A DNA stretch of 64,000 nt. Source: Doryteuthis pealeii. Taxonomy: Eukaryota > Mollusca > Cephalopoda > Myopsida > Loliginidae. The notes below the pieces were generated by a model that was given only the letters and a program-made list of their open reading frames with translations, was not told the DNA's origin and ran no database searches. This document shows, piece after piece, positions 46,504 through 61,900 of this stretch. The stretch covers positions 74,460,054 through 74,524,053 of the forward strand of contig CM042151.1 in NCBI GenBank assembly GCA_023376005.1, read 5' to 3'. The position numbers were made by a program, and so were the translations under genes. Positions within the stretch are counted from its first letter, which is position 1. Each line of letters begins with the position of its first letter.

Positions 46504-48915
46504 ATGGAGACTACCGAAACATAAGGAAATACAAAAACGCTGTTAATTTCTGCTCACTCTTTTCGGAATAGAAGATGTTTTCTTAGAACTGCATTTTTGG
46601 AAAAGAGTCATTCTAGGAGCCTGCCGACATTTTTAAAGCCGTCCAACAGTTTTTTTCCGGAATTTATTAAAGACTTTTTGGAGTCTTCCAATTGAAGACT
46701 TATGGATGTCTGAAAACTCACTTTCGATGAAGCCACATTTTGGGTAATTCACCTACGCGAAATAATAACATCATCCCGCGATACAGCCGAACGAATTAGA
46801 AAAGAAGATTACTGACATCAACCACAATACATATCTCCAAACTAAAAAATAACTCAAGTCACTTTGGTGATAATAGCAGATGGAAGGATATTGGCAATAC
46901 TGAACATAGCCAAAAACATTTCGGACATATTTCTAACCTCAGTCCAAATGGAAGCCCTTCAATTTGGGCTTAAAATTCACCACGTGGCTCAATATTAAAT
47001 TAATCACACCACCAAAAAAGAACTACAAAGCATGACTCCTGACTTCCATAAAGGATTTATTCAAGGGATTTACTTGCAGCCACTACTGACCAACCATAAA
47101 CCACTTCACCCCCTAAGCCCAGGAGATAGTATCTGCTTTTAAAATTATCATCCAAACAACGACATACGTATCACCCTCTGACAAAGGTGGTGGAGTGGTC
47201 GTTTTAGTGTGTTCTAAACAATACCAATGTAAAAATATGCTTGAAGTATCCTTAATGATCTCAACCTTATGAAAAAATCTCTCCACAACCATTACTAACA
47301 GCACAATCATTTTCAACAAAACATACAAAAAATTAATAGGCAAACTGAAAACTTGGCTCTCTTGATAAGACTACCACCCTATCGTCCCCACTATATTATT
47401 ACGGCCTCCTTAAAACAACCGCGACAAACCCGTGGGATTCCCGTTAGACCTATAATTTCGGGAATGGCACTGCCCCTCATTAAAATTGCTATCTCTTGCT
47501 AAATTACCATACCCCCCTGTAGGTACAATTAGCAAATCCCATATAAAAAAAATTCAAGTAGCTTAATTCCAAAAATAAAAATATGAATGAACAACAAATG
47601 TTTAGCAGGTTTTAGATATTAAATCACTCTATACTAGTATCCCGGTTGACAAATGCATTACTCGCCTAGAAAAAACATCTCAGACAAAATTAACACCTCT
47701 TTTTCATTACCCACTAAGCAAGATAATTCAAGATTGTAGACTTTTGCACTAGGAATTGCTTTTTCCAGTACGAGGGAACTTTCTACAGACAAAAGTTGTT
47801 TTTGTTTTGTTCGGGTGAGTGCCTATGGGTTCAGCCGTGAGGTTTCGGAGTTTTGGCGCTGCCTTTTTTCTTGAATTTTTAGAATCCGGCCCTTTCAAAA
47901 TAATATTCTACAAATAACTGTCTATGATTTTTTCCGTTAACATGATGACACCATTCATTTACCCGAAAAGATTGTAATTTAATTAACATTATTGACAAAT
48001 TGAAATGATGGTGAAACCCTCCATCCATTTAACTTCATGAACTGGAATCATAACCACTCCCTACCATTTTTTAAGACACATACTTATCATAAATGAATAA
48101 CAACAGTTTAGAATTAAGTTTATCACAAAATACTAACCAAAAATAACTCATCATTTTTTTATTCCAAAGTTGAACACTAAGATAAAAGTGGTATCCATAA
48201 TTGGTTCTTTCTAAGAGCTTGCTTGATGTGGTAGCATAGCAAGCCAACATTTAGATGAAGAATTCAATTTTAATTGAGAGGTCTGTTCCTCAAAGTACAA
48301 TACCCCTTAAATTTCGTACACCGTGCCAGAAAAAAGGCATTTAAAATACATAATAAAAACAAGAATAATAATTCACATCTCCAAACAATGAACAGTCACA
48401 AAACAATAGATAGTAAATAACGTCTCTGATAGATCTCATACTTCCTAATAAATCCTATTACTGAAAAATAAATAGAAACTTAGAGAATTGGTATAAAAAA
48501 ACTTGTCGCTTCACCCACGAAAGACAGTGAGAACAATTCTCAAAATAAAAATACCAGAACACACACATTCTGAAGCTGAGTCTTACACTATTGACTGCTT
48601 AAATGTGAAAAGAAAATATGTAAGGGGAGACTTCCGTCCTAGACTAAACGTCTATCGAAACACAAATTATCACATTAAACGCGGTGGTTTCCAGAAACGA
48701 ATGCATTAGCTAAACACTCTTTGAATCTCAATCATACCTTGGATTTCAAAGTGCTAAAAAGTATTAACCCCATCATGATAAACACTGCGTAGAATTATGG
48801 AATCTGTGTTATACTTACCCATAAACCATACCCCAAAGACAAGGTTCTTTAATATATCCCCTTAATCTAGCGACTCTTATTATCAGAAACCATTAAAATC
48901 CCTTCCAGCAGCTAA
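46504..48915 (+). pseudogene. Penelope-like element, right-arm mirror
   Basis: The noisy mirror of 26790-29129, starting at the ATG at 46504. The frame breaks every few dozen codons, but the landmarks survive: the CTCTGACAAAGGTGGTGGAG segment near 47177, the region matching the catalytic Asp pair near 47945 (damaged), and the TATTGACTGCTTAAATGTG segment of the nuclease near 48589. It shares the in-frame TAA of the left copy (near 47098) but has six A where the left has seven (near 48333). That favours one locus read twice with independent errors. Confidence 0.8.
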
Positions 48916-49635
48916 CTTTTCCGTTTTTACGTCCCATTAATTAAATTTTTGGTTTATTGTTTTGTTTTATGAATTAAGATCTTTTCCGTTTTAGTTTTTG
49001 TTTTTGTTTTCGGTTTAAAATAATATAAAATAATACCTTACATTAGATCCAAATCGCTTAACATTTCTAAAATAATAACCAATTCCGCCCATAACCTTTT
49101 TTTTACTTTATATATAAAAACAAAACACAATAAATATTTAATCATTTATTAAATACAGAACTTAATAATAATAATAATTAGAAATTTAAAAATAATTAAT
49201 CGTAAAATAAAAATATATAAAAACTCCTTTTCTAAAATATTAACATATTCCGCTCATAACTTTTTCACTTTATATAAAAACTAATTACAGTAAATATCTA
49301 ATCATTTATGAATTACAGAACTTAAAATAAAATTTAAATAATAAAAACATTTAATCGTAAAAAATTCCTTTACTAAAAGTCTTTTGAATTCCAACCGTCA
49401 CATTTCTTAACACCCATCCCCTTCCGTTTAAATTGTTTTTCGCCTTGTTGCCAACATCTCAAAAATTCGCTACATTTTGTTGACAAAAAGATATACATGG
49501 AACATGACCGACATATATATGGCGCGAAAATGCCCACGTTGGTGAATATTGTAACGTCTTTTCGTTTTTTTGCAGTATTAAGGTTTTTTGTTTTGTAAAC
49601 TCATTTTGACTTTCCTCTCCGACCCAAACAACTAC

Positions 49636-49705
49636 GGGAGTGAATGAGCCCTGATGATGATTTTTGTAAAATCGAAATATTGATCAATATCAGCTATGAT
49701 TATAT
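49636..49705 (+). ncRNA. Hammerhead-like motif, right-arm mirror
   Basis: CTGATGA at 49651-49657, stem GATTTT/AAAATC, GAAA at 49674-49677 and TATTGATCAATATC with possible cleavage after 49691. Identical in the core to the left-arm motif, including the extra T. Confidence 0.5.
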
Positions 49706-49766
49706 TATAAATTGTTTTCTTCTTTAACAGCATTGTGTGATGTTTTCATTCCACCTTTTCTTACTC

Positions 49767-49767
<1 letters not shown>

Positions 49768-49836
<69 letters not shown>

Positions 49837-50056
49837 ATAATGAGATATCGAGGAACACGGGTAAAATAGATAGACGTAGACATACAGGGATAAAAAGCTT
49901 GATAAATCACAGAAGATAATTCAATAGATAGAATATAACAATGGCTTGAGAGATGAATGATCACATATGCATTTGAGAGGTAAACATGATCAGACTAATA
50001 CGAATATGGACTAATACTTACGGGAATAAGTATATAGATATTAACATGATTCAATG

Positions 50057-50090
<34 letters not shown>

Positions 50091-50671
50091 ATGACAGAGG
50101 TGGAAATAGATTGAAGAGACGAAGATAGATATAAATAAAAAAGACATGGATAGGGAGAGATACATATTAAAAAGAAATACACTAAAACAGATCCCATTCG
50201 TAAAGAAAATAATTTCATAATTTTCTGCCTCTAAATTCGCACTTATCTTATACACTCGACTCACAAATGATATCTATTTATATAATTCCCTTTATCTATT
50301 TTTTATTTACTTTCCAGTCATGTTCATTAACATTTTTAAAATTAACGGATTTTGACAATGATATTTGTTGACTCAGTGTTCAGGTTTCCCCCAAATTAAA
50401 TATTTCTGTAATATTTAAGATTTCAGTGATAAAATGTTCAGATTGTTCATTTTGACTCGGATCAGAGTATATGAGTACTCTGTTCCAGCCAATGTTTTGT
50501 TTGGTGGGCCTCTAAAAAAAATAGAATACATTAGTTGTGACCTTTGTGCAATATGTTTTATCTAAAACATATATAATATAGACGGCATTGCATATACATA
50601 CAGAGATACACGCAAATATACAATTATATATATATATATATATGCATATATATATATAAAATATATTAAAC

Positions 50672-50735
<64 letters not shown>
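49768..50735. repeat. Right-arm mirrors of three (TA)n microsatellites
   Basis: TA tracts at about 49768-49842, 50057-50092 and 50630-50735. Some contain TATTATA interruptions not present in the left arm, as expected of slippage or read error. The block at 50110-50300 mirrors the direct repeat at 25405-25600. Confidence 0.85.
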
Positions 50736-50870
50736 GTTTAAATATGTTGCACCTAAAATTTCTCATAGATAGAATATTTTATAGGTTTTAATACAATATA
50801 TTTTATTATAGGTGAATTTTTCATTTGATATATGCTTTGGTGATCGAATAATTTTGCTATTTATATATAC

Positions 50871-50873
<3 letters not shown>

Positions 50874-50916
<43 letters not shown>
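50874..50916. repeat. (GA)n microsatellite, right-arm mirror
   Basis: The mirror of the CT tract at 24802-24842, of about the same length. Confidence 0.9.
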
Positions 50917-50917
<1 letters not shown>

Positions 50918-51395
50918 GAAAATGTGCGTGCGTACAATATTAGATGTGACGTGAAAATGTGCGCGCGTGTGATATTAATCTGAAAAAAATTTCTCGCTTA
51001 TAAACTTTGGAAATTTAATCAACATATAATAATCAGAATATATAAAACTAATGTTTTTCTGTCATCTTTTTTAATTTTAATGCTTCTTTCTTTGCAGATC
51101 TTGGGTGGAGGATAAATATTTGTCACGTGTTGGTTCACTTTACATAAATCTTGCATCACACATCTTGGAAAGCAATGTGACAGTTCCCATGGACATTGGA
51201 TTTTTCTTTAATGACTGGCTTGCAAAAGGCGGAGTATTTTGTTCGGTGGTATCTGAGATAAAAAACTTTTTAAAAAAGTGAATTATTGATATCAGAAATA
51301 AATAAGTGAATAGAATATACTCCGGTTTAGAATTAAGGACATAATCACAATTCAAAAATACGAGAAACGGTCATATTCGCAAACCTAGTAGGAAA

Positions 51396-52428
<1,033 letters not shown>

Positions 52429-52984
52429 GATACATTTTTGACGAAATCTTTTTCCCTACGATCATTGATTTCATCTGGACTTTTAAATATCAAAATCCTT
52501 TTTCTTTCTTACTATGATTAATTCAGTTTTAATGTTTCCCTTTCTTAAAAATAATGAAACTTACAAAATGATGTAATGTAAATTTCGAACAAAAAGAAAA
52601 CCCCAATCGGGGCAGTAATATAGGTAAGGCTTGACATGACCAGTCAAATCAGAAATCTCTAACTCTCCGATATCCCAAGTAAATGGCCAAAGTACATCAC
52701 TTCGTATTCATATTATGGACCACTCAGCCACGTCTTCAGGAATTACATGTCGTCACCCACTGCCTAAAATATAACGATCTACAATATGAATATATTTTAA
52801 AACTACAAACTGAGAATAAAAAATAATCATGTATTAATTATGGACGTTAATATAACTATACAGTTTTGGAAAATTATATCTATATGTAAAACTGTATCTG
52901 TGTATTTTTCTATCCTACACACAAATAAAACTTTGACACAAAATCAAATTTTTAGCGGGTTTAACAGGTGAAAAATCGAGTTTT

Positions 52985-53110
52985 CTTCTTTTAGAATTGT
53001 TGCCATAACAAGAGTTCAAACCCCAGTCTGTCCTACTATTTACCCATTACGGTAGTGAGAAAGTTGAATGCATACCTTCTTAAATGTATTTAGACACGGA
53101 ATTTGTGGGG
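52985..53110 (+). repeat. SINE-like core, right-arm mirror
   Basis: TTCAAACCCCAGTCTGTCCT, then ACTATTTACCCATTACGG and GTTGAATGCATACC, mirroring 22640-22740. Confidence 0.5.
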
Positions 53111-53314
53111 AAAAATAACAGTCACCAATATACGGGGATTGGATCTCAGGTCACCTGTGGATCATTTCGCAAGACATCAAAACATTGAAACTAGTTAAGC
53201 CAACTTCCCATGTAATAGTACAATCCTTTATTAAAGAGGTTAAAGATAAAAAATATACGTACAACAGTAGAGGTGTAACTGTTGTTATTATATCGTAGCC
53301 AATAGAGGGAGAAG

Positions 53315-53762
53315 TGTTACGTTGCAAATACTCCACGTAACTAACAACTTCCGATAAAAAGTCATAACCGAAAACATGTCGTCACAAACCCAGCCTTTAT
53401 TAACGTGGCCGTCTAGTGGCATCTACCAGGGAGGAGGGAGGCAGATGAAGACACGAAGAAGGAGAGACACTACGTAGATTCCTGGGCTCTAAATCAGGTC
53501 TGTCCCCACGAGCGGACGCCGGCAAAAAGAGACGAAAGCCTTTCTTCTTCCCCACGTCACCAAGTACTTCCGGGTCAACACCCTTTGAGTCTTACCGCAA
53601 CAGCCCGACTTCTGCTTGCCCTCAATTCTTCGTGGTCGGGGTCACGCTACGGTCAAAACCAATCGCTCTCCTCTTTTGGGTCATCACTATTTTTTTAAGC
53701 CTTTGTTGATTATTCCTCCCCTTGCCATTAGTAGTTCTAGCTCACACAAGTCTATTGCAAAC
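53315..53762 (-). mobile_element. 3' LTR, right-arm mirror
   Basis: The mirror of 22012-22443. It begins TGTTACGTTGCAA on the plus strand and ends near TCTATTGCAA at 53760. The reversed polyadenylation signal appears as TTTATT near 53396. Several indels separate it from the left copy. Confidence 0.65.
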
Positions 53763-54399
53763 CCCTTCCATCATTCTAAAAATTTTTACCCGTAAAAATT
53801 TTGCAAGAGTATCTCTTTTTTTTCAAAGATATGCGTAATTATTCATTAGATTTTTTTTTTTTCCCTTCTATTCCGAGTATAGACCTTCCTCTCTCGATAG
53901 AGCCACCACGAGCAATTCAGGATTTTGAACAAATAATACAAAAAAACACATACAGTATATAAAGTAAAAAGAACATTTACCAAAATCAATGTAAGGCAGG
54001 TGATTATTCTCCCTCTGTTTCCACAATTGTGCTCTGACCTTCCTTATTAGTTTGTTCATTTTTTTCGTTTCTTTCTTTTTTGTTTTGTTTTTTTTTTTTT
54101 GAAATACTCTCTCAATTTGAATTTAAAAAAAAAGTTACTCATTTATGTTTGATTACTATCAAATTCAGACCTATACTGATTATAGCTTTTTTCAACAACG
54201 GCGTTATCGTCGCCTTTCTCAGCTGGTCAATAATTCTTTTCCTCTATATTCCTTTTCTTCATTGTATCTATTCATTTTAATCTCTTTCAGTTTTCATTTG
54301 AATTACTTTTTTTTTTTCTCGTCATTATTCGCATCTCATATCGTGGTAATTCGTTTTTCATTTACTCATTTTTCTCATCCTTTTCTTTCTTTATTTTTG

Positions 54400-55559
54400 T
54401 TTTTCATTCATCTATCTCTTAAATGTTATGTTCGAGCGGCCAAAACTAGGTTTTTTCTGAAGGTATGCTGCTTGTGAACAACACTTGAAGCCAAGGCGCT
54501 TTAAAAGCGTATCTTCATAGTCGCTGTTGGCTGGGGTCTCATTTTCCTTGTGGGCAGCACTGGTTGTACCCCGGGTAGGGCTCGGCTGCACTACTCGATA
54601 ATCATTTGTACTCCAAGCTTTTGTAATGCTTTTCTTCATTGCAACTTGAAGCATAGCTATTTGTCCTTTCCATTAGGGAACATATTCTTTTATTCTCTGT
54701 AGTCACTATCTGACGGTGTGGTTTTTTTCTTTAGCCCCTTACTGTTTAGGGAATCTTTTGTGATGCGATTCACTGTTGGATGTGTTATTTTGTGGCTTCG
54801 CGATCTTTAGCCATTAACTCCAAAATGTATTTTATTTATTATTAAACGTCCACGCTGTCCTGTTAATTTGCTCTTTCTTGTTTCTTTTTTCTAATTGGGA
54901 CATAGTTGTGTCATGTGTTCTAGTCACGCTCAACCCGTTGATTCTGTAACCTCGTGATCGCACATCACTATGTGAAGTATTTACTGATCCCTTATCGGAG
55001 TTTTCTCTCTCTAAATTAGCTGTATATTTTTATTTATTTTCTGAAGATAATGTTCCGGAGGACGTAGATGGACTTGTGTGCCCTGACACACCTTAGTTTT
55101 GCCATTCATATTAGACAAAGCGTGGTGCTGATGTTTGAGGGCTATCCATGGCTTGGTCTCATTTTTAATTTTGTTCGGTATGTGCTTTTAGGGTAGGTGC
55201 CATCTCAGCTTTTTTATTAATTTGTTACGCGGACAGAGGGTTGTCTAATGAGGTGATAACTTGCTATTTACATCCATCCCCAACAACGTCCAAGTCTGGT
55301 CTCTATTGACCTATTCTGAGGATCGCACATTGCATTCCTCACTGTAGGTACGTTTCTAACCTGCTTGTTTAAATTTTGTGTTCCTATTTGTTACTTTGTT
55401 CTAATGCTATCCTCTAAAAAGAGTTCACTTGTAGGCCGCTAGATCCAACCCTTGTGTTCAACGCTTTTTTAAGGCACTCCGTTACAGAATGTGTTAATGG
55501 CATCAACAAGCCCTGCGGTGGAGAATTCTGCAAAAACTCTTTATAGTCTGAGACTCCAT
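54400..55559 (-). pseudogene. Gag-like ORF, right-arm mirror
   Basis: The mirror of 20324-21360, with the ATG at 55559-55557. The zinc-knuckle region lies near 55258-55305 and is interrupted by an extra stretch compared with the left arm. Breaks differ from those of the left arm. Confidence 0.5.
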
Positions 55560-55849
55560 TTTCGCATAAACAATTTCAGTCACCAGATCAATAGGAAGAC
55601 TTGATAATAATTGATGATCAATAACCAGTGAAGAAGAAAAGAAGAAATTACACAATCTGTAGGAAACAAGAGAAGAAAAATATATCACCTACCTTGTCAC
55701 TTGTCTACGTAATATTTTTCCTTTTTTTTAGAAAAGGTTCTTTTTTTTTTCTTTGTTGTAGGATGTTAACTAATGTCGTCTTTTCTCTTTTTTTTGTTTT
55801 TTTTAAATTGCACACGTGGACGTATATTTTTTTTTCCTCCACGTGGGTT

Positions 55850-55949
55850 NNNNNNNNNNNNNNNNNNNNNNNNNNNNNNNNNNNNNNNNNNNNNNNNNNN
55901 NNNNNNNNNNNNNNNNNNNNNNNNNNNNNNNNNNNNNNNNNNNNNNNNN
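55850..55949. other. Assembly gap (100 N)
   Basis: A run of 100 N between the end of the palindromic contig and the satellite contig. Confidence 0.99.
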
Positions 55950-58900
55950 TAATTAAGGAATATCAATCAAAATGAACTTATTAGCAATTGAAAACTCCTT
56001 TAAGCGTGTATAATTAAGAATATCAAGCAAAATAACTTATTAGCAATGAAAACGTCCTTTAAGCGTGGCTATATAGAATATCAAACAAAATGAACTTATT
56101 AGCAATTAAAACGTCATGTAAGCGTATAATAAGGAATATCAATCAAATGAACTTATTAGCAATTTGGAAAACTTCCTTTAAGCGTTAGAATTAAGGAAAT
56201 ATCAATCAAAATGAACTTATTACAATGTAAAACTCCTTTAAGCGGTTGTAAATAAGGAATATCAATCAAAATAAACTTATAGAATTGGAAAGTCATATAA
56301 GCGTGTATAATAAGCGAAAATCAATCAAAAATGAACTTAATTAGCCAATTGAAAACTCCTTTAAGCCGTTGTGGTTTTTTGTTAATTAAGGAATATCAAT
56401 CAAAATGAACTTATTAGCAATTGAAAACGTCCTTTAAAGCGTGTATAATTAAGAATATCAATCAAAATGATTATTAGCAATCTAAAAACGTCCGTTAAGC
56501 GTGTCTTATAATAAGAAATATCAATCAAAATGACTTATTAGCAATTGAAAACGTCCCTTTAAGCGTGTATACATTAAGGATATCAATCAAAATGAATTAT
56601 TAGCATTAAAACGCCTCTTAAACGTTGTATTATTAAGGAATCAATCAAAAATGGAACTTGATTAGCAATTGAACAACTTCCTTTAAGCGTGTATAATTAA
56701 GGAGAATATCAATCAAAATGAACTAAATTAGCAATTATGCAAACGTCTTTTAACGTGCTATAATTAAGAATATCAATCAAAATGAACTATTAGCAATTGA
56801 AAACGTCATTTAAGCGATAGTAATTAAGGAATATAACAATCAAAAAAACTTATAGCAATTCGAAAACGTCATTTAAGCGTTGTATTATTAAGGAATATCA
56901 ATCAAAATATGAACTTATAGCAATTGAAAACTTCCATAAGCGTGTATATTAAGGAATATCAACAAATGAACTTATTAGCAATTGAAAACGTCCCTTTAAG
57001 CGTGTAGTAATTAAGAATATCAATCAAAATGAAACTTATAGCAATTGAAAAACGTCATTTAAAGCGTGTATTATTAAGTAATTCAATCAAAAATAACTTA
57101 TTGCAATTGAGTGGAAAACTCCTTAAGCGTGATAATTAAGGAATATCAATCAAATAACTTATTAGCAATTGAAACTTCCTTCTAAGCGGTAAATTAAGGA
57201 ATATCAATCAAATGAACTTATTAGAGCAATTGAAAAAAGTCCTTTAAGCGTGATAATTAAGGATATCAATCAAAATGAAACTTCATAGCAATTTGAAAAC
57301 TCCTTTAAAGCGTGTTTATAATTAAGGACAAATATCATCAAAATAACTATTAGCAATTGAAAACGTTCATCTTAAGCGGTATAATTAAGGAATATCAATC
57401 AAAATGAACTATAAGCAATAGAAAACAAACTTCCTTTAAGCCGTGATATAATTAAGGAATATCAATCAAACATGACTATTAGCAATTTGGAAAAACGTCC
57501 TTTAAGCGTGTTTAATTAAGGAATAATCAATCAAAATGAACTTATTAGCATGGAAAATCATTTTAAGCGTGTATAATTAAGGCAAATCAATCAAAATGAA
57601 CTTTATAGCAATTGAAAACTTCCTTTAAGCTGTGTTTGTAATTAAGAATATCAAATCCAAATAACTTATTAGCATTGAAAACGTACACTATTAAGCGTGT
57701 ATAATTAAGGATATCAATCAAAAATGAATTATTAGCATTGAAAACGTCCTTTAAGCGTGTAAATTAAGAAATATCAATTCCAAAATGAACGTTATTAGCA
57801 ATTGAAAACGTGCCTTTAAGCGTTTTTTTGATATTAATAAGGAATATTCAATCAAAAGAATTACTTACAATTGAAAACGTCCTTTAAAGCCGTTGTATAA
57901 TAAGGAATATCAATTCAAAATTGAACTTATAGCAATTGAAAAACTTCCTTTAACGAGTATAAGTAAGAATATCAATCAAAATCAACTTATTAGCAATGAA
58001 AAACGTCTTTAAGCGGTTAATTAGAAATATCAATCCAAATAACTATTAGCAATTCGAAAACGTCATTTAAGCGTGTAATTAAGAATACAATCAAAATGAA
58101 CTTTAATTAGCAATTGAAACGTCATAAGCGTGTATTATTAAAATCAATCAAATGAACCTTTATTTAGCCAATTTAAAACTCCTTTAAGCGTGTTATAATT
58201 AAGGAATATCAATCAAAAATTAACTTATTAGCAATTGAAAAACGTCTTTAAGCGTGTATAATTAAGGAATATCAATCCAAAATGACTTATTAGCAATTGA
58301 AAACGTCATTTTAAAGCGTGTATTATTAAGGGAATATCAATCAAAATGAACTTATTAGCAATTGAAAACCTCATTAAGCCGTCGTATAATTAAGGAATAT
58401 CAATCAAAATGCAACTCTATTAGCAATTGAAAACGTCCTTAAGCGTGTTAAATTAGAATATCAATCAAAATGACTATTAGCAATTGAAAACGTCCTTAAG
58501 CGTTATATAATTAAGAATAATCAATCAAAATGAAACTTCATTAGCAATTGAAAACGTCCTTTTTTACAGCGTGTATAATTAAGGAGTACAAAACAAAATA
58601 ACTTCATTAGCCAATTGAAAAACGTTCCTTTAAGCGTGTTAATTAAAATATCAATCAAAATGAACTTTTAGCAATTTGAAAACCGTCATTTAACGTGATT
58701 ATAAGAAATCAATCAAAAGAACTTATTAGCAATTTGAAAACTCCTTAAGCGTGTATAAGTAAGAAATATCAATCAAAATGAACTAATTAGCAATTGAAAC
58801 TTACCTTTAAGCGTGCTATAATTAAGGAATATCAATCAAAATGAACTATGTAGCAATGAAAACGTCCTTTAAGCGTGTATAATTAAGAATTACAATCAAA

Positions 58901-61900
58901 AAACTATTAAGCAATTGAAAACTCATTTCAAGCGTTTGTATAATTAAGGAATATCAATCCAAAATGAACTTATTAGCAATTAGAAAACGTCCTTAAGCGT
59001 GTTAAATTAAGGAATATCAATCAAAATTGAACTTACTTAGCAATTGGAAACGTCTATTAAGCGATGATAATTAAGGAATATCAATCCAAACATGAATTAT
59101 TAGCAAGGAAAACGTCCTTATTAAGCGTAATGATATTAAGGAATATCAATCAAAATGAACTTATTAGCAATTGAAAACTTCCTTAAAGCGTCTATAATAA
59201 GGAATATCAATCAAAAATGAACTTTAGCAATTTGAAAACGTCATTTTAACGTGTATATAATTAAGCGAATATCAATCAAAATGAATTATTATCAATTTGA
59301 AAACGTCCCTTAAGCGTGATTATAAATAAGGAAATATCAATTCAAAATGAACTTATTAGCAATTGAAAACGTCATTTAAGCGTGTATAATTAAGGAAATA
59401 TCAATAAAATGAACTATTTAGCAATTGAAAACGCATTTAGCGTGATAATTAGAAATCAATCAAAATGAACTTATATGCAATTGAAAACCGTCCTTTAAGC
59501 GTGTATAATTAAGGAATATCAATCAAAAATGAACTATTAGCAATTGAAAACGTCACTTTAAGCGTGATATAAATTAAGGAATATCAATCAAATGAACTTA
59601 TTAGCAATTAAAAACTCCTTTTAAGCGTGTATAATTAAGAAATATCAACAAAATGAACTTATTAGCAATTGAAAACTCCTTTAACTTTATAATTAAGGAA
59701 TATCAATCAAAAGAATTCATTAGCCAATTGAAAAACGTCCTTTAAGCGTGATAATTAAGAATATCAATCAACAATGACTTATTAGCAATTGAAACGTCCT
59801 TAAGCGGTATAATTAAAGGAATATTCAATCAAATGAACTTATTAGCAATGAAAAACGATCCTTAAGCGTGTATAATTAAGATATCCAACAAAATGAACTT
59901 AGCAATTGAAAACGTCATTTACGGAGATAATAATTAAGGATATCCAATCAAATGACTAATTAGCAATTAAAACGTCCTTTAAGCGTGATTAATTAAGATA
60001 ATCATCAATGAACTTCATTAGCATTGAAACATCCTTTAAGGTGATAATTAAGGGAATATCAATCAAATGAACTTATTTAGCCAATGGAAAAACTTCCTTA
60101 TGGTGATAATTAGGATATCAATCAAAATGAACTTATAGCAATTTGAAAACGTCCTTTAAGCGTGCTATAATTAAGAATATCAATCAAAATGAATATTAGC
60201 AATTGAAAACCCTTAAGCGTTTATAATTAAGGAGTACAATCAAAATGAACCATTAGCAATTGAAAACTCCTTTAAAGCGCTGTGAATTAAGGAATATCAA
60301 TCAAAATAACTTATTAAGCAATTTGAAAAACGTCCTTTAGCGTTGTAAAGTAAGGAATATCAATTCAAAATGAACTTATTAGCAATGAACAAACGTCCTT
60401 TAAGCGTGTATAATTAAGGAATATCAATCCAAAATGAACTATTAACAATTGAAAACCGTTCTTTTAAGCGATGTATAATTAAGGAATATCAACAAAATGA
60501 ACTTATTAGCAATTGAAAACGTCTTTAAGCGTGTCATAATTAAGAATATCAATCCAAAATTGAACTTAATAACAATTGAAAAAAACCGTTCTTTAAGCGG
60601 TATAATTAAGCGAATATCAATCAAAAGAACATTAGCATTGAAAACGTCCTTAACCGTGTGTAATTAAGGAATATCAATCAAAATGAACTTAATTAACAAT
60701 TGAAAAACGTCCTTTAAGCGTGCTATAATTAAGGAATATTCAATCAAAATGAAACTTATTAGCAATTGAAAACTCCTTAAGCGTGTGTAATTAAGGAATA
60801 TCAATCAAAATGAACTATTAAGCAATGAAAACTTCCTTTAGCGTGTTAATTAAGCGAAATATCAATCAAAATGAAACTAATTAGCAATTGCAAACGTCCT
60901 TTTAGCTGTATAATTTAAGGAATATCAATCAAAATGAATGATTAGCAATTGAAAACGTCCTTTAAGCGTGTATAATGAAGGAATATCAATCAAATAATTA
61001 TAGCAATTGAAAAACGTCCTTTAAGCGTGTATAATTAAGGAATATCAATCAAAAGAATATTAAGCAATTGAAAACTTCCTTTAAGCGTGTATAATTAAAG
61101 GAATATCAATCAAAATAACTTAAATTAGCCAATTGAAAACTTCCTTTAAGCGTGTATAATAAGGAATATCAATCAAAATGAACTATTAAGCAATTGAAAA
61201 CTTCTTTAAGCGTGTATAATAAGGAATTCAATCAAAATGAACTTATTAGACAATTGAAAACTCATTTAAGCGTTATAATTAAGGAATATCAATCAAAATA
61301 ACTATTAGCAATTATGGAAAACCCTTCATTTAAGCGTGTAAATTAAAATATCAATCAAAATGAAACTTATTAGCAATTGAAAACGTCCTTTAAGCGTGTA
61401 TAAATTAAGGAATATCAATCAAATGAACTTATTAGCAATTGAAAACTCCTTTAAGCGTGTATATTAAGAGGAATATTCAATCAAAATGAAACTTATTAGC
61501 AATTGAAAAACGTCCTTAAGCGTGTATAATTAACGCGAATATCAATCAAAAAATAACTATTAGCAATTGCAAAAACGTCCTTTAGCGGTATAATTAAAGA
61601 ATATCAATCAAAATGAATTATTAGCAATTGAAAACGCCTTTAAGGCGTCTGTATAATTAAGAATATCAATCAAAATGAACTATTAGCAATTGAAAACTCC
61701 TTAAGGTGTATAATTAAGAATATCAATCAAAATGAACTTATTAGCAATTGAAAACTCCTTTAAGCGTGTATAATTGAAGAATATCAATCAAAATAACTTA
61801 TTAGCAATTGAAAACGCATTTAAGCGTGATAATTAAGAAATCAATCAAAATGAACTATTAGCAAATTGAAAACGTCCTTTAAGCGTGTTATAATTAAGGA